This document shows positions 33,475 through 41,697 of a stretch of DNA of 64,000 nt, one piece after another; the first letter of the stretch is position 1, and every line of letters begins with the position of its first letter. The notes below the pieces were generated by a model, which worked only from the letters and a program-made list of their open reading frames with translations, was not told where the DNA came from and made no database searches. Source of the stretch: VRUE01 sp963707965. Its GTDB lineage: Bacteria; Actinomycetota; Thermoleophilia; Solirubrobacterales; 70-9. A program made the position numbers and the translations under genes. The stretch lies in contig CAVPRR010000007.1 of the NCBI GenBank assembly GCA_963707965.1, forward strand, positions 682,001 to 746,000, read 5' to 3'.

Positions 33475-35079
33475 GTGCGCTACCCGGTCGAGGACTTCAC
33501 CGCCGAGGAGCGAGCCCTCCTCGCTCCCCACTTCACCAACCTGGACCGTCCGGTCTTCGCCCTCATCAACCTGCCGGAGACCGTAAAGGGGGCGCTTTTT
33601 GCCCGCTATTCGCGGTATTCCGGGACCGTTCGCCGGCTCTTCCTGGAGGAGTTCGCGGGCGACGTCCCATCGGAGGGACGACCATTCGACGGCGAGGAGG
33701 GTGAGCGCGCGGCACGACTGTATGAGCGGGTCTTCCTCGGCTACGGCGACGACTCGATCGCCCAGGTGGGGGGCGCGCACATCGCCTGCGAGTGGGTCTC
33801 GAACGTCCTCACCAAGGTCCTCCAGCGGGGACGCCTGGCCGCCTACCTGGAGCAGTCGACCCGCTACATCCCCTACGACAGGCCGCTGCCCGCCGAGGCC
33901 GGCGGGGGCTACCGCTACTACCGCAGCGAGGAGCTCGGCCCTGAGTTCACGCGGGCGATGGATGAGCTGTTCTCGATCTACTCGCGGTCGCTCGGCCAGC
34001 TCGAGGAGTGGGCGGCGAGTCGCTGGCCGCGTGGCGAGGACGAGCCGGAGGCCGCCTGGCGCCGCTCAATCCAAGCCAAGGCGCTCGACCTGCTGCGCGG
34101 CCTGCTGCCGGCCGCGACGCTGAGCCACGTCGGCATCTACGCGTCCGGTCAGGCCTACGAGCAGCTGCTGCTGCGCCTGATGGCCTCGCCGCTGCCTGAG
34201 GCCCGCGAGTTCGGCGGGATGATCCTCCGCGAGCTGCAGCAGGTGATGCCGAGCTTCGTCTCCCGGGTCGAGCGGCCCGACCGGGGCGGCGAGTGGGTCT
34301 CCTACCTGACACAGCGCCGCGAGGCAACCGCGAGCTGGGTGGCCCGGCTCGGGCTCGACCGGCGCGACAGCGGCGAGGACACACCCTCCGTCGAGTTGAT
34401 CCACGTCGACGGCACAGAAGAGGACCTGCTGTCCGCCTGCCTGTTCGAGGAGGCCGCCACGCCGGAGACCGAGATTCGCGCCCGCCTCGACGTCCTCGAT
34501 GCCGACGAGCGCGCCCAGCTGCTGGCCGCCCTGGTCGGCGAGCGCCGCAACCGCCGCCATCGCCCCGGCCGCGGATTCGAGGCACTGCGCTACCGCTTCG
34601 AGATCGTCTCCGACTACGGCGCCTTCCGCGACCTCCAGCGCCACCGGATGCTGACCTGCCAGTGGCAGCGGCTGGGGGCGCACCTCGGCGCCGAGGTCCC
34701 GGACGAGGTCCGCGAGGCTGGAGTGGGCGGCGACTTCGAGCGCGCCCTGGAGGTCTCCCGCGCAGAGCACGACCGGCTGAGCGACGCCGGCCTGCCGCAC
34801 GCCGCCCCATACGCACTCTGCCTCGCCTACCGGATCCGCTATGTGCTGGACCTGAATGCCCGCGAGGCGATGCACCTTGTCGAGCTGCGCTCCGGCCGCG
34901 AGGGCCATCCCGCTTACAGGGCGATTGCCCAGGCGATGCACGAGCGGATCGCCGCGATCCACCCGGCGGTCGCGGCCACGATGAGCCACGTCGACACATC
35001 GGATGAGCCGCGCCTGGAGCGGATCCTCAGCGAGATCCGCACGCACCGCAAGAGGACTGCGACAGGGCAGTCCCGGTAG
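33475..35079 (+). CDS. Double-domain ThyX-like protein (putative FAD-dependent thymidylate synthase)
   Basis: A 534-residue protein made of two ThyX-like halves, where classical ThyX is 220-260 residues per chain in a tetramer. The first half has RGRLAAYLEQSTRYIPYD (about residues 118-135), keeping the SxRY end of the ThyX motif but losing the RHR start. The second half has LQRHRMLTCQWQRLG (about residues 387-401), keeping RHR but losing the Ser/Arg end. The two halves therefore carry complementary parts of the usual RHRxxSxxxxSxR signature. Thymidylate synthesis is plausible but not demonstrable. The GTG at 33475 is used with GGAGGAG about 17 bp upstream. Confidence 0.8.
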   Translation: MRYPVEDFTAEERALLAPHFTNLDRPVFALINLPETVKGALFARYSRYSGTVRRLFLEEFAGDVPSEGRPFDGEEGERAARLYERVFLGYGDDSIAQVGGAHIACEWVSNVLTKVLQRGRLAAYLEQSTRYIPYDRPLPAEAGGGYRYYRSEELGPEFTRAMDELFSIYSRSLGQLEEWAASRWPRGEDEPEAAWRRSIQAKALDLLRGLLPAATLSHVGIYASGQAYEQLLLRLMASPLPEAREFGGMILRELQQVMPSFVSRVERPDRGGEWVSYLTQRREATASWVARLGLDRRDSGEDTPSVELIHVDGTEEDLLSACLFEEAATPETEIRARLDVLDADERAQLLAALVGERRNRRHRPGRGFEALRYRFEIVSDYGAFRDLQRHRMLTCQWQRLGAHLGAEVPDEVREAGVGGDFERALEVSRAEHDRLSDAGLPHAAPYALCLAYRIRYVLDLNAREAMHLVELRSGREGHPAYRAIAQAMHERIAAIHPAVAATMSHVDTSDEPRLERILSEIRTHRKRTATGQSR

Positions 35080-35155
35080 GGGTTCCGCTTAACTCTTTCG
35101 AGCTGCGAGAGCAGCGAGACGCGTCGTCCTTCATCCGGGCTTGCCGGGCCCTCTC

Positions 35156-36055
35156 TCAGCCGCGCCGCTTGCGCTTGCGGCGCTTGCCCCGCTCCACCTG
35201 GCCTTCGTCTGCGAGCTCGTCCGAATCGCCGACTCCAAGCCGCTCGTCGCTCCCGCCACCGACAACGGGCTCCTCGCCGCCGCCAAGCGCCGCACCGCTG
35301 CGCTCACCCGGGGTTGGCCAGGGCATGGCTTCGCCGCTCGCCCAGGCGGGGGGACGACCGCCCGCCACCCAGCCGGCCAGCAGCAGTCCCAGGTATATGA
35401 ACCAGAGAAGCGCGAACGAGGAGAACGCCGGGATGAAGGAGACGACTCCAAGCGCCATCCCGAGCGAACCCCAGAAGCGGGTCAGAAGGCCGGTTCGCAT
35501 GGCGTGCAGGGCCGTGTAGACCATCGCCACGGCGAAGCCGAGCCGGCCACCGAGTTCGAAGCCGGCCGCAAGCGGCCGCAGCGGCGCTTCCTTGATCGTG
35601 TCGCTGGCCAGTTCGTTGGCCCGGTCGCTGCCCAGGGCCACCCCTTTCTCCATCAGGCGCGGCACTTCGTTGGCGACGAAGTCCGACGCCGCGTGCAGGA
35701 CGGAGAGGCCGCTGAGAATCGCCAGCACCGCCAGGAACAGCGGCGCGGCGACAACGACGCCGACCAGCTGGCCGCGCATCGTCTCGCTGCGCGCGAGGGC
35801 AGCCCGGAAGAGGTAGTAAAGGGGCGCCGCCAGAACGCCGACGCCAATCGCCTGCAGGATGCTGGAGATGAGCTGGCCGCCACGGTGCGCGTCGACGTTT
35901 CGCAGCAGCTCGGAGTCGCTGCTGCTGCTGCCCACGGTCTGGGTGGCGACGACCACCGCCACGACGATCAGGGCGATCCCTCCCAGCGCGGCCAGCGCGG
36001 CCGGAAGCGCCCAGCGCTCCTCCCAGGCCAGCTGCTCGGTCCTGCTGGGCTTCAC
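35156..36055 (-). CDS. Multi-pass membrane protein, unknown function
   Basis: A 299-residue protein with about five to six helices: WALPAALAALGGIALIVVAVV at the start, then VGVVVAAPLFLAVLAILSGL, LGGRLGFAVAMVYTALHAM, and a pair around LGMALGVVSFIPAFSSFALL and LGLLLAGWVAGG. The last 65 residues are a charged tail ending in a Lys/Arg cluster (KRRKRKRRG). No family is recognised with confidence (it is superficially DUF4386-like). It starts with GTG at 36055, 6 bp after the CBS-protein stop, so the two are an operon. Confidence 0.75.
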   Translation of the reverse strand: MKPSRTEQLAWEERWALPAALAALGGIALIVVAVVVATQTVGSSSSDSELLRNVDAHRGGQLISSILQAIGVGVLAAPLYYLFRAALARSETMRGQLVGVVVAAPLFLAVLAILSGLSVLHAASDFVANEVPRLMEKGVALGSDRANELASDTIKEAPLRPLAAGFELGGRLGFAVAMVYTALHAMRTGLLTRFWGSLGMALGVVSFIPAFSSFALLWFIYLGLLLAGWVAGGRPPAWASGEAMPWPTPGERSGAALGGGEEPVVGGGSDERLGVGDSDELADEGQVERGKRRKRKRRG

Positions 36056-36061
36056 TCCCGC

Positions 36062-36508
36062 TCAGCCCCGCTCGTGAAAGTAGAACTGGGGAAGCGCTCC
36101 CTCGATGACCTCGGCGGTCATCCTCTGCGCCACCTCGAGGTTGCCGGTTCGCACGGCGATGTCGTCCAGGGTGACGATCCCGACCAGCGCCTCGCCATCG
36201 ACCACCGGCAGCCGCCTCACCCGGTGCTGGACCATCAACGCTGCCGCCTCGTCGAGCTCCATCGCCGGCTCGCCGCAGATCAGCGGCCGCGATGCGTGCC
36301 CTCCCACAGCGGCCCCGGGGTCAACCCCTTCGGCGAAGACCCGCACGGCGACGTCGCGGTCGGTGATCATCGCCACCGGCGAACCCGCGGGATCGACGAT
36401 CACAACCGAGCCCACCCGGCGATCGCGCATATCCTCGGCGACCGAGACCACACTCGCCTCCGGCGCCGCGGTGACGACACCCGGGGTCATGATCTCGCCG
36501 AGTTGCAT
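36062..36508 (-). CDS. CBS-domain pair protein
   Basis: A 148-residue protein composed of two CBS domains: the first IMTPGVVTAAPEASVVSVAE through SVVIVDPAGSPVAMITDRDV, the second MELDEAAALMVQHRVRRLPV through GEALVGIVTLDDIAV. CBS pairs bind adenosyl ligands (AMP, ATP, SAM) and act as energy or redox sensors. The stand-alone form with this ITDRDVAVR motif is common in Actinobacteria. The target is unknown; being co-transcribed with the following membrane protein, it may regulate that. It is divergent from the zinc-ribbon gene with only about 19 bp between start codons. Confidence 0.93.
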   Translation of the reverse strand: MQLGEIMTPGVVTAAPEASVVSVAEDMRDRRVGSVVIVDPAGSPVAMITDRDVAVRVFAEGVDPGAAVGGHASRPLICGEPAMELDEAAALMVQHRVRRLPVVDGEALVGIVTLDDIAVRTGNLEVAQRMTAEVIEGALPQFYFHERG

Positions 36509-36527
36509 AGCCCGTACGCTACCGCGG

Positions 36528-37157
36528 GTGAGCCAAACACAGCGCACGCCCGTCGTCCCGCTCGAGGCAGGTGCCGGCCCCGACAACCCGCCATGCCCGG
36601 CCTGCGGGGAGCCGCTGTTCGGCTGGATCGACGTCCGGCCCGGCCTGAGCGGCCCTGTCAGCCGTTGCGAGAGCTGCGGCCTGGGTGTGATCGGCGAGCC
36701 CGGCAGCGCCGAGGAGGCGCTGCGCGAGCTGGACCGCCTGGGCGCGGGGGGCGGGGCGCCGATCGCCAACCGAGGCGGTTTCGCCGCCTGGCTGGGACGC
36801 GCCGGTTGGACAGGGCTGGAGCGCGGTGCCCACCACCTGTTCACCGTCGAGGCCGTGCGTCGCCTGATCGCCCACCGCGACCAGGTCGTCGCGTCCGCCC
36901 GCTGGGCACCAGTCGCGGCCATCGCAACGATGTGGCAGACGGTGCTGAACAGCTTCACGTTCGGGCACAACATCGTGCTCGGCGCGCTGGGACGGAGAGC
37001 TGCCGCCCCCGCAGATCGGCCATGGCAGCGCGCGCTCGACGCTCTGATCAGCGTCGCCGTGGCGATCCCCGCCCTGATCGTCGCCGTGCCGCTGGAGCTG
37101 ATCGCGGCGGCACTCGGGCGCGGCGGCGCGGTCTCACTGCGCTTCGAATTGCTCTAG
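36528..37157 (+). CDS. Zinc-ribbon protein with C-terminal membrane segment, unknown function
   Basis: A 209-residue protein starting with GTG. It has a zinc-ribbon at residues about 21-52 (CPACGEPLFGWID, then CESCGLGVI) and a middle helical region (FTVEAVRRLIAHRDQVVASA). A conserved-looking FNSFTFGHNI-type segment (NSFTFGHNIVLGAL) precedes a C-terminal membrane helix ALISVAVAIPALIVAVPLEL. The ribbon resembles those preceding methyltransferase-like proteins, but no methyltransferase domain follows. No function is assigned. There is hardly room for a leader between this start and the divergent CBS gene, so a leaderless mRNA is likely. Confidence 0.7.
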   Translation: MSQTQRTPVVPLEAGAGPDNPPCPACGEPLFGWIDVRPGLSGPVSRCESCGLGVIGEPGSAEEALRELDRLGAGGGAPIANRGGFAAWLGRAGWTGLERGAHHLFTVEAVRRLIAHRDQVVASARWAPVAAIATMWQTVLNSFTFGHNIVLGALGRRAAAPADRPWQRALDALISVAVAIPALIVAVPLELIAAALGRGGAVSLRFELL

Positions 37158-37204
37158 GTGCTCCGGCCGCCTAGGTGCTCCGGCCGCCTGGATGCTCCGG
37201 CCGC
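37154..37204. repeat. Three 17 bp tandem repeats overlapping a stop codon
   Basis: Units CTAGGTGCTCCGGCCGC at 37154-37170 and 37171-37187 are identical, and 37188-37204 differs at two bases. The first copy contains the TAG stop (37155-37157) of the zinc-ribbon gene, so each copy also repeats an in-frame or near-frame stop. Confidence 0.85.
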
Positions 37205-37243
37205 CTGATGAACGGCGATGCCAGGCGCTTTGGGGGCGACTGC

Positions 37244-37522
37244 CTAGGACAGGCCTTCGCGGGCCTCGCGCACCAGAGTCACAGCCTCCGGAAAGAGGAC
37301 GCGGATCGCGTCGCGAACCTGCATCGCCTGCTCGTCGGGGGTACCTGAGAGGTCGAGCTGGCCGATCGAGGCCACGGTCATCTCCACCGCGAGCTTGATC
37401 GCGTTGTCAGCCCAGGCAACGCGCTGCGAGGACTGCATCTGCTCGGAGAGCTCCTCCATGCGGGCGCGAAACTCATCCGGGTCGCCAAAGATGTTGAAGC
37501 CGCCGCCCTCCACCTTGCACAT
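37244..37522 (-). CDS. Small hypothetical protein
   Basis: A 92-residue, mostly helical acidic protein: GGGFNIFGDPDEFRARMEEL near the start, then QSSQRVAWADNAIKLAVEMT, and a C-terminal VRDAIRVLFPEAVTLVREAR. No family was recognised and no signal peptide or membrane helix is visible. Composition and heptad-like spacing look like a genuine soluble helical protein. It converges with the zinc-ribbon gene across the 17 bp repeats. Confidence 0.65.
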   Translation of the reverse strand: MCKVEGGGFNIFGDPDEFRARMEELSEQMQSSQRVAWADNAIKLAVEMTVASIGQLDLSGTPDEQAMQVRDAIRVLFPEAVTLVREAREGLS

Positions 37523-37621
37523 GAAAGCAGACGGCCGGTGCGGCGGAGCTTTGCGAGAGGCGACTCTGAACTTTCACTTTTGGCGCGCCTTGCGTGCGCC
37601 CGCGCCGTCTAGCTTCGCTGC

Positions 37622-38374
37622 ATGCGCCACGGGGGATCGCCAGCGCGGGACTCAATGGGATTCGGGGTCGCCGAGCCCCCTGCGCGGGAGCCGGGATCGG
37701 CGACGCGCGCGCGCGCGGAGCGCCAGCGGGGATCGGCGAGCGTCGAGCAGGTGGCGCTGGCAGCACTGATCGCACTGCTGCTTGCGGTCGCTATTGCCTC
37801 AATCGTCGCCGCCGGCAAGGTCGATGCCGGCCGCGGGCTGGCGGCGACCATCTCCAGGCGACTCGCCTGCGCGCCGCGCCTTCCCGACGGCTGCCGCCAT
37901 CACCCCCTGGTGCCCGCCTACGGCTGGCCGCTCGCCCGGCTGGTCCGGGCGCTGGCGCCGCCGCCGGCCGCCCGGTCCGGTCCCTCGGGGCTGCCCCTCG
38001 TCCCGGTCGACTTCCGCCGCTGCCGGCGCCAGAGCTGCGCGGTGCCCCTGCCGGGCCCCACCGGGGCGCACCTGACTGCCTCGGGGCGCCGCACGACCGC
38101 CTTCACGCAGTTGCTCGACCGGCGCCGCTCGCTGGGCTGGGTCGAGATCACCTACTGGCTCTATCGTCCGGGACTCGGCTGGGAGCGAGTCGTGCGCCGG
38201 GCGAGCCAGGCGCAGGTCGAAGCGGCAAGCCAGGTCCGGGTGCTTCTCTCCGAGGACCCGGCTCTTGTCCCGCTGGAGACCCTGCCCGGACGCGACCACT
38301 ACGACTTCCCCGCGGGCGAGCGCCCACCCTGGCAGTGGCACGTGCGCGGCCTCTATCCGGGCTGGTCCAGCTGA
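37622..38374 (+). CDS. Putative TadE/pseudopilin-like secreted protein
   Basis: A 250-residue protein with a basic N-terminus, then RGSASVEQVALAALIALLLA (residues about 36-55). This is a class III (prepilin-type) signal with a cleavage-like glycine, a glutamate at +5 to +6 and a long hydrophobic helix, as in Flp/TadE pseudopilins. The rest is an Arg/Pro-rich extracellular part with two Cys pairs (LACAPRLPDGC and RRCRRQSC) and a C-terminal WVEITYWLYRPGLGWERV segment. No Tad secretion genes are nearby. The start could also be the ATG at 37655. Confidence 0.6.
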   Translation: MRHGGSPARDSMGFGVAEPPAREPGSATRARAERQRGSASVEQVALAALIALLLAVAIASIVAAGKVDAGRGLAATISRRLACAPRLPDGCRHHPLVPAYGWPLARLVRALAPPPAARSGPSGLPLVPVDFRRCRRQSCAVPLPGPTGAHLTASGRRTTAFTQLLDRRRSLGWVEITYWLYRPGLGWERVVRRASQAQVEAASQVRVLLSEDPALVPLETLPGRDHYDFPAGERPPWQWHVRGLYPGWSS

Positions 38375-38477
38375 CCAGAGCCTCCACCGGGACCGGCCCT
38401 CAGCCACGTCCCACTGGGCGCCGGTCTTCAGTCATGTCCCGCCAGACGAGCCAGCGGAGCGCACCGACAGGAAGGGG

Positions 38478-39524
38478 TCAGGGGGCGCGAGGGGCTGGGG
38501 TGCCGGTGCGTCCGGGCGGCTCGGCGGCGCCGGCGGCTTCGGCCTGCCGGGCGTCGGCTTCGTCCTGCCGGGCGTCGTCTTCGGCCTGGCGGATCAGGCC
38601 GCGCCAATCGGTCGTACGGAAGACGAGGAGGATCGCGCCAAAGCCGAGGAAGACCGACCAGGCCGCCATCGCGATCTGGGTTCCAACCGAGAAGGAGAGG
38701 ACCGCGGAGCGCGAGGGCCCGTTCAGCGTCGCAACCAGCAGCGCCTGCTGGGCGCCGGCGCCGCCCGGGGTGAAGGGAATGAGCGTGGAGATCGCCTGAA
38801 CGCTCATCGCCAGCATCACGTTGCCAACCGAGCCGCCGATCCCGAACGCCTCGAGGAAGAGCCAGAAGGCCGCAAACCGGCAGAGCCATCCCACGCCCTG
38901 CCAGGCGGCAACCTCGCGCAGGTAGCGGCGTGGCTGGGTGAGGATGGCAACACCCTGTTTGACCCTCTCCCAGAACCTCCGGACACGGCGGGCGAGCAGC
39001 AGGACCGCCACGGCGATGACCAGCAACACGAGTGCTGTCGCGATCGCGAACGTCCTCGGGTGACCTGCCCAGAAGGAGATCTCGAAGGCCGGCAGGTGGG
39101 GCAACCGGGGCGGGCGCGGCAGCAGCCCCTGCGTGATCGCATAGATGAAGACCAGCACGCCCGCGGTCGTGTCGAAGACCGTCTGCACGAGGAAGGAGGA
39201 GGTGACCGCCGGGTAGGAGGATCCGGGGATCTGGCGTTTGACGAGAAAGACTTTGGTCACGTCCCCGGCCCGCGCCGGAACGATCGCGTTGATCCCCGCA
39301 CCGGCGAGGTACGCGGCGCTGAGGCGCAGGAACGAGATGCGCGTCCCCGGGTAGGCGGCTCGCAACACGTTCCGCCAGGCCCACGCCCGCGCAAGCTGCA
39401 TCGTCGCGAGGAAGCCGAGCGCCAGGGCGAAGGAAGTCCAGCCGATGTCGGAGAGGTGCCCGAAGAATTCCGCCGCCGCATTGGCGAACGATTCGATGCT
39501 GGAGGCGAGGTCGGCAGCTGCCAT
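38478..39524 (-). CDS. YbhN/LPG-flippase-like integral membrane protein
   Basis: A 348-residue protein of the UPF0104 / lysylphosphatidylglycerol-synthase transmembrane family with about eight helices. Hallmarks: AYLAGAGINAIVPARAGDVTK (residues about 70-90, the conserved PARxGE/D region), SSFLVQTVFDTTAGVLVFIY, and TLIPFTPGGAGAQQALLVA. Related proteins flip or transfer glycolipids or polyprenyl-linked sugars; the substrate here is unknown. The C-terminal 30 residues are a charged repeat-like tail (ARQDEADARQAEAAGAAE). It is divergent from the sulfotransferase gene with 21 bp between starts, suggesting a shared control region and perhaps a shared envelope-glycolipid role. Confidence 0.88.
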   Translation of the reverse strand: MAAADLASSIESFANAAAEFFGHLSDIGWTSFALALGFLATMQLARAWAWRNVLRAAYPGTRISFLRLSAAYLAGAGINAIVPARAGDVTKVFLVKRQIPGSSYPAVTSSFLVQTVFDTTAGVLVFIYAITQGLLPRPPRLPHLPAFEISFWAGHPRTFAIATALVLLVIAVAVLLLARRVRRFWERVKQGVAILTQPRRYLREVAAWQGVGWLCRFAAFWLFLEAFGIGGSVGNVMLAMSVQAISTLIPFTPGGAGAQQALLVATLNGPSRSAVLSFSVGTQIAMAAWSVFLGFGAILLVFRTTDWRGLIRQAEDDARQDEADARQAEAAGAAEPPGRTGTPAPRAP

Positions 39525-39545
39525 CGCAGCTACACTAGCCCGCTC

Positions 39546-40535
39546 GTGTCAGAGGCTGAGACGACCCAGGTGGCCCCCTTGTCGACGCGCGATCCCGCCG
39601 ACAAGGCGATGTGCGAGCGTGCCCGCGAGCGCTACGCCGCCGATCGCCGAAGCCGCTTCCGGCGCCGCCGCAAGCACCACGCCGAGCTCCCCAACCTGAT
39701 CATCATCGGCGGCCTGAAGTGCGGGACGACGAGCATCCACCACTACCTCGGCCTCCATCCGCAGATCCAGATGTCGAAGCCGAAGGAGCTGAACTTCTTC
39801 GTCGAGGAGCTGAACTGGGACCTCGGCCTCGACTGGTACGCCAGCCGCTTCGATGACCGCTTCGACGTGCGCGGCGAGTCCTCTCCCCACTACACCAACC
39901 TGCCGCGCTTCCAAGGCGTCCCCGAGCGGATCCAAAGGCACTGCCCCGACGCCCGCCTCATCTACATGGTGCGCGACCCGATCAAGCGCATCCTCTCTCA
40001 CTGGGTCCACGCGACGGGCGCCGGCTACGAGACCCGGGAGATGGTGGCGACCCTCTCGGAACCGGACTCCTCCTACGTGCACCGCTCGATGTACCGGATG
40101 CAGCTCGAGCCCTATCTGCGGCTCTTCGACCGCTCCCAGATCGAGATCATCACCCAGGAGGAGCTGCAGACCGAACGCGAGGCGACGATGCGCAGGGCAT
40201 TCCGCTTCGCCGGGGTCGATGAGAATTTCACCTCCGAGCAGTTCGACCGCGAGTGGGAGAAGTCGAGCGCAAAGCAGGGCGACAAATACCAGGTGATGGA
40301 GAGGCTGATCAAACTGCCGGGCCTGCGCTCGTTCGACCGCAACTTCGACCGGCTGCCCGAGTCGCTGCGCTGGATCGTCGAGAGGGTCGTCCACGACCCC
40401 GAGAAGCCCCCCGCGCCCAAGCCAAAGCTTCCGGACGATCTCTTCGAGACGGTCCGGGATCGTTTCGGCGAGGACGTTGCTGCGCTGCAGGAGTTCGCCG
40501 GCCGCCAGTTCGCCGGCTGGCACGACTACTCCTGA
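39546..40535 (+). CDS. PAPS-dependent sulfotransferase family protein
   Basis: A 329-residue sulfotransferase. The 5'-phosphosulfate loop GGLKCGTTSIHHYLGLHP is at about residues 57-74, KPKELNFF follows, and the 3'-phosphate-binding motif YMVRDPIKRILSHW is near residues 140-153. The family transfers sulfate from PAPS to hydroxyls of sugars, lipids or small molecules; the acceptor is unknown. Bacterial heparan-type sulfotransferases have similar motif spacing. The start is GTG at 39546. It is followed by a repeat-rich 290 bp gap with no gene. Confidence 0.9.
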   Translation: MSEAETTQVAPLSTRDPADKAMCERARERYAADRRSRFRRRRKHHAELPNLIIIGGLKCGTTSIHHYLGLHPQIQMSKPKELNFFVEELNWDLGLDWYASRFDDRFDVRGESSPHYTNLPRFQGVPERIQRHCPDARLIYMVRDPIKRILSHWVHATGAGYETREMVATLSEPDSSYVHRSMYRMQLEPYLRLFDRSQIEIITQEELQTEREATMRRAFRFAGVDENFTSEQFDREWEKSSAKQGDKYQVMERLIKLPGLRSFDRNFDRLPESLRWIVERVVHDPEKPPAPKPKLPDDLFETVRDRFGEDVAALQEFAGRQFAGWHDYS

Positions 40536-40536
40536 G

Positions 40537-40614
40537 CCCCATTCCCGAGCCCCGCTCCTTGGCCCCATTCCCGAGCCCCGCTCCTTGGCCCCATTCCCGA
40601 GCCCCGCTCCTTGG
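40537..40614. repeat. Three exact 26 bp tandem repeats after the sulfotransferase gene
   Basis: The unit CCCCATTCCCGAGCCCCGCT (first 20 bases of 26) is present three times without change at 40537, 40563 and 40589. The minus strand of the array has repeated runs of three or four G, so it could form G-quadruplexes. The first copy begins 1 bp after the stop codon. Confidence 0.9.
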
Positions 40615-40680
40615 CCCTCGAACAGGGCTCCCGAGCCGTCCTTTGAGCCCGCGAGCTGCGCCCGAGGTCGAGGGGCGAGC

Positions 40681-40795
40681 GCGTTCGCCTTTACTGGCGC
40701 TGAGCGACATAAACAGCGAACGCACCCATGACGAAGGAGCAAGTATGTGAGCGCGTTCGCCTTTACTGGCGCTCAGCGCCAGTAAAGGCGAACGC
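40681..40795. repeat. Palindromic repeat family 2, locus 1, with a perfect 43 bp palindrome
   Basis: GCGTTCGCCTTTACTGGCGC (20 of 21 bases) occurs at 40681 and 40753. At 40753-40795 it is followed by one base and then its exact reverse complement, making a perfect hairpin of 21 bp per arm. The first copy is followed by TGAGCGACATAAACAGCGAA, which recurs at 54594. The gap 40615-40825 otherwise holds nothing recognisable. Confidence 0.9.
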
Positions 40796-40825
40796 ACCAC
40801 AAGATGTTGATCTAGGCTCCGCCGG

Positions 40826-41581
40826 GTGCGGCGGCTGATCCCGGACCCCGGCCCGATCACGGTCGACGAGCAGCTCGACTCCTACCGGCCCTGGGAGGAG
40901 GAGCGCGAGGACCGGCCGTTCGTGGCGATGAACTTCGCTGCGACCGTGGACGGGCGGGCGTCGGTCGGCGGCGTCTCGGGGCCGATCGGGTCGGATGCCG
41001 ACACCGCGATGCTGGCCACGCTGCGGACCCGCTTCGACGCAGTGATGATCGGCGCCGGGACGATGCGTGCCGAGCGCTATGGCCGGCCGGTCCCCAATCA
41101 GGAGAAGCGGGAACGGCGTGAGCGGCTCGGCCTCCCTCACGACCCCCTGATGGTGATCGTCAGCGGCCGGCTCGACCTGCCCTGGGACGCTCCTCTCTTC
41201 ACCGATGGAGCTGGGCGGGTCCTGGTCTTCACCGCTTCGGATGCCGAGCCGCCCGCGACCGCGACGCCGCTTCGCGTCGTCCGCCATGACGGGCGGGTCG
41301 ACGTCCGCGCCGCGCTGCGTCACCTCCGCCAGGAGCGGGGCATCCGCGCCCTGCTCTGCGAGGGCGGTCCCCGGCTGCACGCCCAGCTCCAGGCTCAAGG
41401 CCTGGTGGACGACCTCTTCCTGACCATCGCTCCAAAGATGGCCGGCGGCGAGGCGCCGCGGATCCTCGAGGGCGAGCTGCCGGGCCGGGTCGAGCTTCGG
41501 CTGGCCTGGCTGCTGGAGGAGGAGGGCGAGCTGTTCGCCCGCTATACGCGCCCCTCAGCGACGCGCTACACCCACCGCTGA
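40826..41581 (+). CDS. RibD C-terminal / dihydrofolate-reductase-like reductase
   Basis: A 251-residue NADPH-dependent reductase domain like the C-terminal half of RibD. Hallmarks: FVAMNFAATVDGRASVGG near residue 32, a nucleotide-binding VMIGAGTMRAERYGRP, HDPLMVIVSGRLDLP, ALLCEGGPRLHAQL (GGP loop) and LFLTIAPKMAGG. Stand-alone proteins of this type are often of unknown substrate, though some act in riboflavin or pterin metabolism. No riboflavin gene is nearby. It starts with GTG at 40826, about 30 bp after the family 2 palindrome, which would be in or near its promoter. Confidence 0.88.
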   Translation: MRRLIPDPGPITVDEQLDSYRPWEEEREDRPFVAMNFAATVDGRASVGGVSGPIGSDADTAMLATLRTRFDAVMIGAGTMRAERYGRPVPNQEKRERRERLGLPHDPLMVIVSGRLDLPWDAPLFTDGAGRVLVFTASDAEPPATATPLRVVRHDGRVDVRAALRHLRQERGIRALLCEGGPRLHAQLQAQGLVDDLFLTIAPKMAGGEAPRILEGELPGRVELRLAWLLEEEGELFARYTRPSATRYTHR

Positions 41582-41697
41582 GGTGTTGTCGAACGGCGGC
41601 GCAGGCCGCCTCAGGTGGTCCTCGCCATGCGGGACTCGCCATGCGGGGCGGCGCGGTAGCGTTGCGGCCGACCAGATCCGAGGAGAGGACCGACCAG

